From Micromonospora rhizosphaerae (GTDB taxonomy: Bacteria > Actinomycetota > Actinomycetes > Mycobacteriales > Micromonosporaceae): a DNA stretch of 64,000 nucleotides. The stretch is from NCBI RefSeq assembly GCF_900091465.1, contig NZ_FMHV01000002.1, forward strand, positions 5,828,001 to 5,892,000, in the 5' to 3' direction. A program made the position numbers and the translations under genes. Position 1 is the stretch's first letter; the number at the start of each line of letters is the position of its first letter. The notes beneath the pieces were generated by a model. The model searched no databases and was not told the origin of the DNA. It saw only the letters and a list, made by a program, of their open reading frames with translations. This document shows positions 59,951 to 64,000 of the stretch, piece by piece.

Positions 59951-59982
59951 CCGCGCCACCCAGCCGAGGAGCAGCCGCGCAC

Positions 59983-60978
59983 GTGAACACCAACGAACCG
60001 CTCGGCCAGGCGGAGGCGCAGGGCTTCGCCACCCTCGCCGCCCGGCTGGCCGAGAACGTCAACACGGTCGTGCTGGGCAAGCCGGAGGTGGTCCGGCTGG
60101 CGCTGACCGCCCTCTTCGCCCAGGGGCACCTCCTGCTCGAGGACGTGCCCGGGGTCGGCAAGACCACCCTCGCGCGGGCGATCGCGGCCACGGTCAAGGG
60201 CCAGTGGCGGCGGATCCAGTTCACCCCGGACCTGCTCCCCTCGGACGTCTCCGGGGTGACCATCTTCAACCAGGCCACCCGGGCGTTCGAGTTCCAGGCG
60301 GGGCCGGTCTTCGCCAACATCGTCATCGCCGACGAGATCAACCGGGCGTCGCCGAAGACCCAGTCGGCGCTGCTGGAGGTGATGGAGGAGCGGACCGTCA
60401 CGGTGGACGGCGTACCGCATCCGGTGCCGCAGCCGTTCCTGGTGGTGGCCACCCAGAACCCGGTGGAGATGGACGGCACCTACCGGCTTCCGGAGGCCCA
60501 GCTCGACCGCTTCCTGATGAAGCTCTCGGTCGGCTACCCGGACGAGGCGGTCGAGGTGGAGGTGCTGCGCGGGGCCACCGTCCGCTCTCCCGAGACGCTG
60601 AGCGCGGTCACCGACACCGCAACTCTCGGCGAGATGGTCCGGATGGCCCGCCGGGTGCACATCGCCGAGCCGCTCTACACGTACGCGGTGCGGGTGGCCG
60701 CGGCCACCCGTAGCCATCCGCAGGTGCGGGTCGGGGTCAGCCCCCGGGGTGTGATCGCGCTGACCCGGGCCGCCTGCGCGTACGCCCTGATCGACGGCCG
60801 GGGCTGGATCATGCCGGAGGACCTGAAGACCCTCGCCGAGCCGGTCTTCGCGCACCGGCTGCTGCTCACCCCGGACGCGCAGGTGCGCGGGGTGACCGCC
60901 GTCGAGGTGCTGCGCCAGGCGGTCGCCTCCGTGCCGGTACCGCTCCCCACCGGCCAGCCCGCCCCGGTGCACGGCTGA
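59983..60978 (+). CDS. MoxR-family AAA+ ATPase
   Basis: The 331-aa product is an AAA_3 ATPase: Walker A DVPGVGKTTLARAIA (GVGKTT 57-62), the MoxR signature FTPDLLPSDVSGVTIFNQ, Walker B IVIADEINRASPKTQSALLE, sensor 1 VVATQNPVEMDGTYRLPEAQ and LDRFLMKL, with a C-terminal lid (VSPRGVIALTRAACAYALID). It works as a chaperone for the protein complex encoded with it, usually through the DUF58 partner. GTG 59983 follows GAGGAG. Next gene starts 9 nt later. Confidence 0.94.
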   Translation: MNTNEPLGQAEAQGFATLAARLAENVNTVVLGKPEVVRLALTALFAQGHLLLEDVPGVGKTTLARAIAATVKGQWRRIQFTPDLLPSDVSGVTIFNQATRAFEFQAGPVFANIVIADEINRASPKTQSALLEVMEERTVTVDGVPHPVPQPFLVVATQNPVEMDGTYRLPEAQLDRFLMKLSVGYPDEAVEVEVLRGATVRSPETLSAVTDTATLGEMVRMARRVHIAEPLYTYAVRVAAATRSHPQVRVGVSPRGVIALTRAACAYALIDGRGWIMPEDLKTLAEPVFAHRLLLTPDAQVRGVTAVEVLRQAVASVPVPLPTGQPAPVHG

Positions 60979-60987
60979 GGCGCGGAC

Positions 60988-62145
60988 GTGGGGATCACCG
61001 CCCGCGGGGTCGGGCTGTTCGTCGCCGCCGTCGCGCTGCTCGGCGTCGGTTTCCGGTACGCGTACCCGGAGCTGACCGTGCTCGGCGCTGCGGCCGCCGT
61101 CGCGGTCGGGTACGCCCTGGCCACCGCCGCCTGGCGGCCCCGGCTGGAGGTGGAGCGCACCGCCGACCCGGACCGGGTGGCCCGGGGTGAGCCGGCCAGC
61201 ATGGCGCTCACCGTGCGCAACACCGGCCGGCTGCGGGCGGCGAGCCTGGTCGCCGAGGACCGCTGCGGCGACGCGCTGGTGCCGGTGCCGCTGCTGCGGC
61301 TGCGCCCCGGCCGGGACACCACGGTTCGCTACGACGTGCCGACCCGCCGCCGGGGCGTGGTGCCGGTCGGCCCGCTGCGACTGACCCGACGCGACCCGCT
61401 CGGTCTGGTCGCGCTCGCCCGCCCGTACGGGGGCACGGTGCCGGTCTGGGTGCACCCGCGCATCCACCTGCTGACCGCGGTGCCGACCGGGGCGGGGCGC
61501 AGCCTGGACGGGCGGGTCGACACCGTGCCGCACGGCTCGATCACCTTCGACTCGCTGCGGGAGTACGTGGTCGGCGACGAGCTGCGCCGGGTGCACTGGC
61601 GGACCAGCGCCCGGGTCGGCGAGCTGATGGTCCGGGAGAATGTGGACACCAGCCTGCCCAGGATCGTGGTGGTGCTGGACAACCGGGCGACCGCGCATCC
61701 GGAGCGGGTCGACGGGGCGGCCGAGTCCTTCGAGTCCGGCTGCGAGGCGGCGGCGTCGGTGGTCGCCGCGGCCGTCCGGGCGGACCTGCCGGTGAGCCTG
61801 ATGCTGGTGGCCCCCGCCAACGGCGACGCCCCGGCCACCGGTGGCGGGCCGTTGGACCGGCTCGCCGCGGTCGAGCTGGCCGAGGGCGGGGAGGACGTGC
61901 TGCGTACCGCGATGAGCCGGCTGCGGCAGGAGCCGCTCGGCGACACCCTGGTGTTCCTCACCGGGCCGGGGGGCCGCGCCGACCTGGGGCACGTCGGCGC
62001 GCTGCGCGGGGCGTACCCCTCGGTGGTGGTCGGGGTACTCGGCGCGGCGGAGCCGACGCCGGCCGGCACGGCGGGCCTGATGGTCGTGGACGCGGCCGAC
62101 GGCGCGGAGTTCGCCGCCGAGTGGGACGGGATCCGCCGGTGGTGA
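60988..62145 (+). CDS. DUF58 domain protein
   Basis: The 385-aa product has two N-terminal membrane helices (GVGLFVAAVALLGVGFRY and VLGAAAAVAVGYALATAAW), a beta-rich middle, and the DUF58 motif FDSLREYVVGDELRRVHWRT followed by a vWA-like fold (IVVVLDNRATAH). Proteins of this kind form operons with MoxR and transglutaminase genes. GTG start; its stop overlaps the next gene's GTG by 4 nt. Confidence 0.92.
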   Translation: MGITARGVGLFVAAVALLGVGFRYAYPELTVLGAAAAVAVGYALATAAWRPRLEVERTADPDRVARGEPASMALTVRNTGRLRAASLVAEDRCGDALVPVPLLRLRPGRDTTVRYDVPTRRRGVVPVGPLRLTRRDPLGLVALARPYGGTVPVWVHPRIHLLTAVPTGAGRSLDGRVDTVPHGSITFDSLREYVVGDELRRVHWRTSARVGELMVRENVDTSLPRIVVVLDNRATAHPERVDGAAESFESGCEAAASVVAAAVRADLPVSLMLVAPANGDAPATGGGPLDRLAAVELAEGGEDVLRTAMSRLRQEPLGDTLVFLTGPGGRADLGHVGALRGAYPSVVVGVLGAAEPTPAGTAGLMVVDAADGAEFAAEWDGIRRW

Positions 62146-64000
62146 GCCTGTCGACGGTCCGGGAGACCGGCGGCTCACCCGCCGGGCCGACACCGCCGAG
62201 CGGACCGACGCCGCCGGGCGGGGCGGCACCGCCGGGCGACGGCCCGTGGGTCCGGGCCGCGACGCGGGTGCTGCGGGGGGTGCCGGTGCCGCTCGCGCAG
62301 ATGACCATGATCGCCCTGGCCGGCGTTGCGCTGGGCCGGGTATACGCCGGGCCGCTGCTGACCCGGCTGGTCCTCGGCGCCGCGCTCGGCTCGGTGCTGG
62401 TCAGCGTCGCCGCCCGACGGCTGCCCTCCTGGCTGGTCGCCCCGCTGTCGGTGCTCGCCCTGGCCGGCTGGACGGGGCTGTCGCTACGGCTGGCCGCCGC
62501 GCACGCCGACCTGCCGGGGAGCCTGGCCGAGGTGACGGCGGACGCCGCCCGCAACGCCATCCCCCGGCTGTTGACCGCGATGATCCCGATGGAGCCGGCC
62601 CCGGACACCGTGCTGGTGCCGCTGGTCGCCGCCTGGCTGGCCGGGCTGGCCGGGGCGGAGGTGGCGCTGCGGGCCGGGCGGGTGCTGCTCGGCTACCTGC
62701 CGCCCGTGCTGCTCTACGCCGGCGCGCTCTACGTGGTGGGCCCGAACGCCGAGCCGGCGGTCTGGCCGACGGTCGCGTTCGCCGCGGTCGCCGCAGCCGG
62801 CCTGGCAGTCCCCGCCCGGCAGGACCCTGCGGGCACCGATCCCGCCGCCGGCCTCGCCCCGGCGGTACGCGCGGCGGTCCGGGCCCGCCTGGTCGCCGTC
62901 ACCGCGGCCGGCGTGGCGGCGGTGATCGGCTTCGCCGCCCTGCTCGCCCCGGTGGTGGCCGGTCGGGTCGACGAGCGCCCGGTGGACCCCCGCCGGTACG
63001 TCGAGCCGCCACAGGTCGAGTCGTTGGACGAGAACCCGCTGATCCGGATCTCCGGCTGGGCGCTGAGCCCGGACCAGAAGCTGCTGGAGGTCTCCACCGA
63101 GGAGGGCGCGAGCGGGCCGGACCAGGGCGGCCTCCGGATCCGGCTGGCCGTGCTCAGCGACTACGACGGGGTGACCTGGCGAGTCGGGGCCACCTACCGC
63201 AATGCCGGGCGGATCCTGCCCGCCGCCGAGCCGGCTCCGGGCGGCACCGTCGACACGGTCCGCCAGCAGATCACCGTGGCCGACCTGTCCGGGCGGCTGC
63301 TCCCCGCCGTCGCCACCCCCCGCGAGGTCACCGGCGCCCGGGTGGCGTACGACCCGGCGACCGGGACCCTGATCCGCCCGGAGGGGCTCAGCCCGGGGTT
63401 GCGCTACACGGTCACCTCGGCCCGGGAGCGTCCCGACGCGAACCTGCTCGCCACGGCGAACGTGCCGGCCGGGGACGCGGTGGCCCGGGTGCTGCGGGTG
63501 GCCGACGGGGCGCCGGAGCAGCTGCGCCGGCTCGCCGCCCAGCTCGCCGATTCCAACGGCGCGCCGTACGCCCGGGCCGCCGCGATCGAGGAGTTCCTGG
63601 CCGAGCATTACCGGGTCACCGCGGACGCGCCGAGCGGGCACGCGTACCCGAACCTGGCCTTCTTCCTCTTCGGACCGCGCAACGGCGGCGGGCAGCGGGG
63701 CACCTCGGAGCAGTTCGCGGCGGCGTTCGCGGTGCTGGGCCGGCTGGCCGGCCTGCCCACCCGGGTGGTGGTGGGCTTCGAGCCCAAGGGTGACGGTCCG
63801 GTTCGGGCCGTGGACGCGTTCGCCTGGCCGGAGGTGCTCTTCGAGGGAATCGGCTGGGTGCCGTTCGACCCGATGCCCCGGCCGGACTCCGAGCCTCGCC
63901 CGGTCGAAGAGGACTTCCGTCCCACCCCCGAGGACCCGCCCCCGTCGGAGGTGCCCGAGCCGACCCTGGAACCCACCGCGACGCCCCCGGCGGCCGCACC
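62142..64000 (+). CDS. TgpA-like transglutaminase-fold membrane protein, catalytically degenerate (partial)
   Basis: The frame is open to the right edge. After a Pro/Gly-rich start come about six membrane helices (TMIALAGVALGRVYAG, WLVAPLSVLALAGWTG, LLGYLPPVLLYAGALYVVG, VTAAGVAAVIGFAALLAPVV) and then a large extracellular part with the transglutaminase core: RGTSEQFAAAFAVLGRLAGL, TRVVVGFEP, VDAFAWPEVLFEGIGWVPFD. The usual Cys (GxCExF) is Ser522 and the usual His (HAW) is Phe560; only the Asp remains. It ends in a Pro-rich stretch at the window edge. GTG 62142 overlaps the DUF58 stop by 4 nt. Confidence 0.9.
   Translation, partial: MSLSTVRETGGSPAGPTPPSGPTPPGGAAPPGDGPWVRAATRVLRGVPVPLAQMTMIALAGVALGRVYAGPLLTRLVLGAALGSVLVSVAARRLPSWLVAPLSVLALAGWTGLSLRLAAAHADLPGSLAEVTADAARNAIPRLLTAMIPMEPAPDTVLVPLVAAWLAGLAGAEVALRAGRVLLGYLPPVLLYAGALYVVGPNAEPAVWPTVAFAAVAAAGLAVPARQDPAGTDPAAGLAPAVRAAVRARLVAVTAAGVAAVIGFAALLAPVVAGRVDERPVDPRRYVEPPQVESLDENPLIRISGWALSPDQKLLEVSTEEGASGPDQGGLRIRLAVLSDYDGVTWRVGATYRNAGRILPAAEPAPGGTVDTVRQQITVADLSGRLLPAVATPREVTGARVAYDPATGTLIRPEGLSPGLRYTVTSARERPDANLLATANVPAGDAVARVLRVADGAPEQLRRLAAQLADSNGAPYARAAAIEEFLAEHYRVTADAPSGHAYPNLAFFLFGPRNGGGQRGTSEQFAAAFAVLGRLAGLPTRVVVGFEPKGDGPVRAVDAFAWPEVLFEGIGWVPFDPMPRPDSEPRPVEEDFRPTPEDPPPSEVPEPTLEPTATPPAAA

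Noticed and set aside
56270..59959. Reverse-strand open frame of over 1200 codons
   Set aside because: It is the antisense shadow of two FN3 genes with clear domains and GC3 bias on the forward strand; its product is Arg/Gly/His-rich low complexity.
59884..62229. Reverse-strand open frame of ~780 codons
   Set aside because: Antisense to MoxR and DUF58, which have complete motifs; the reverse product has no domain.
62246..63793. Forward open frame of ~515 codons
   Set aside because: It lies in another frame of the transglutaminase-like gene, which is open to the window edge; the product is Arg/Gly-rich without motifs.

Overview
The window is high-GC actinobacterial DNA, most likely from Micromonosporaceae (Micromonospora, Salinispora or a relative). 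This rests on strong GC3 bias, frequent GTG and TTG starts, 4-nt gene overlaps, a tRNA-Leu(GAG), and at the right end a family-typical block of FN3 proteins, MoxR ATPase, DUF58 protein and transglutaminase-like protein. No ribosomal RNA, CRISPR array or phage structural gene is seen.

Region 1 (1-25265) is catabolic. It opens with a peptide ABC importer (lipoprotein and ATPase), an M20 hydrolase and a GntR/FCD regulator. An operon follows with a broken FAD oxidoreductase, the two subunits of an indolepyruvate-type 2-oxoacid:ferredoxin oxidoreductase and a KynB/isatin-hydrolase-type cyclase, closed by a perfect 14-bp hairpin. Facing it are a B12-type acyl-CoA mutase large subunit, an AMP-forming and an NDP-forming acyl-CoA ligase, an aromatic-acid MFS carrier, a stub of a ThDP enzyme, and a large flavin monooxygenase/old-yellow-enzyme fusion of the salicylyl-CoA or 2-aminobenzoyl-CoA class. 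Around a PaaX-type regulator lie two SDRs, a hotdog thioesterase, a RidA protein, a thiolase and a BadI-like ring-cleaving hydrolase. Together they look like an aerobic CoA-thioester route for an aromatic acid: CoA activation, hydroxylation plus ring reduction, deamination, ring opening, thiolysis. The substrate (anthranilate, possibly derived from isatin or indole) is inferred.

Region 2 (25300-34830) is a scrap yard of mobile DNA. It holds nested, frameshifted IS copies, a CGNR regulator, a truncated alpha/beta hydrolase running into GC-rich palindromic repeats, a MarR-controlled FMN reductase/MFS unit with operator palindromes, an intact IS5-type element, an AlpA-like HTH protein, and two small paired WRC/PWPC proteins. 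It ends at a 45-bp 3' fragment of a tRNA-Val, probably an old attachment site.

Region 3 (34830-41700) has lower GC and looks like a defence island: a 992-aa four-TM membrane protein, a 173-aa unknown, a DUF5677 protein, and a Shedu (DUF4263) nuclease in which the expected catalytic Lys is Glu. A large imperfect hairpin and other repeats follow (41714-42300).

Region 4 (42300-54860) mixes an ISL3 element, Nudix, DUF4259, GNAT, a quinone reductase under a textbook SoxR-type promoter, a regulator split by an IS701 element with a CTAG duplication, an IS256 scrap, a membrane protein, and two paralogous tyrosine recombinases facing each other. One recombinase is coupled to an AbrB-like gene next to the 3' end of tRNA-Leu, so the tRNA probably marks the border of an island.

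Region 5 (54895-64000) is conserved chromosome: tRNA-Leu, a TPR/Pro-rich/FN3 membrane protein, a four-FN3 membrane-anchored protein, MoxR, DUF58, and a transglutaminase-like protein whose catalytic Cys and His are replaced.
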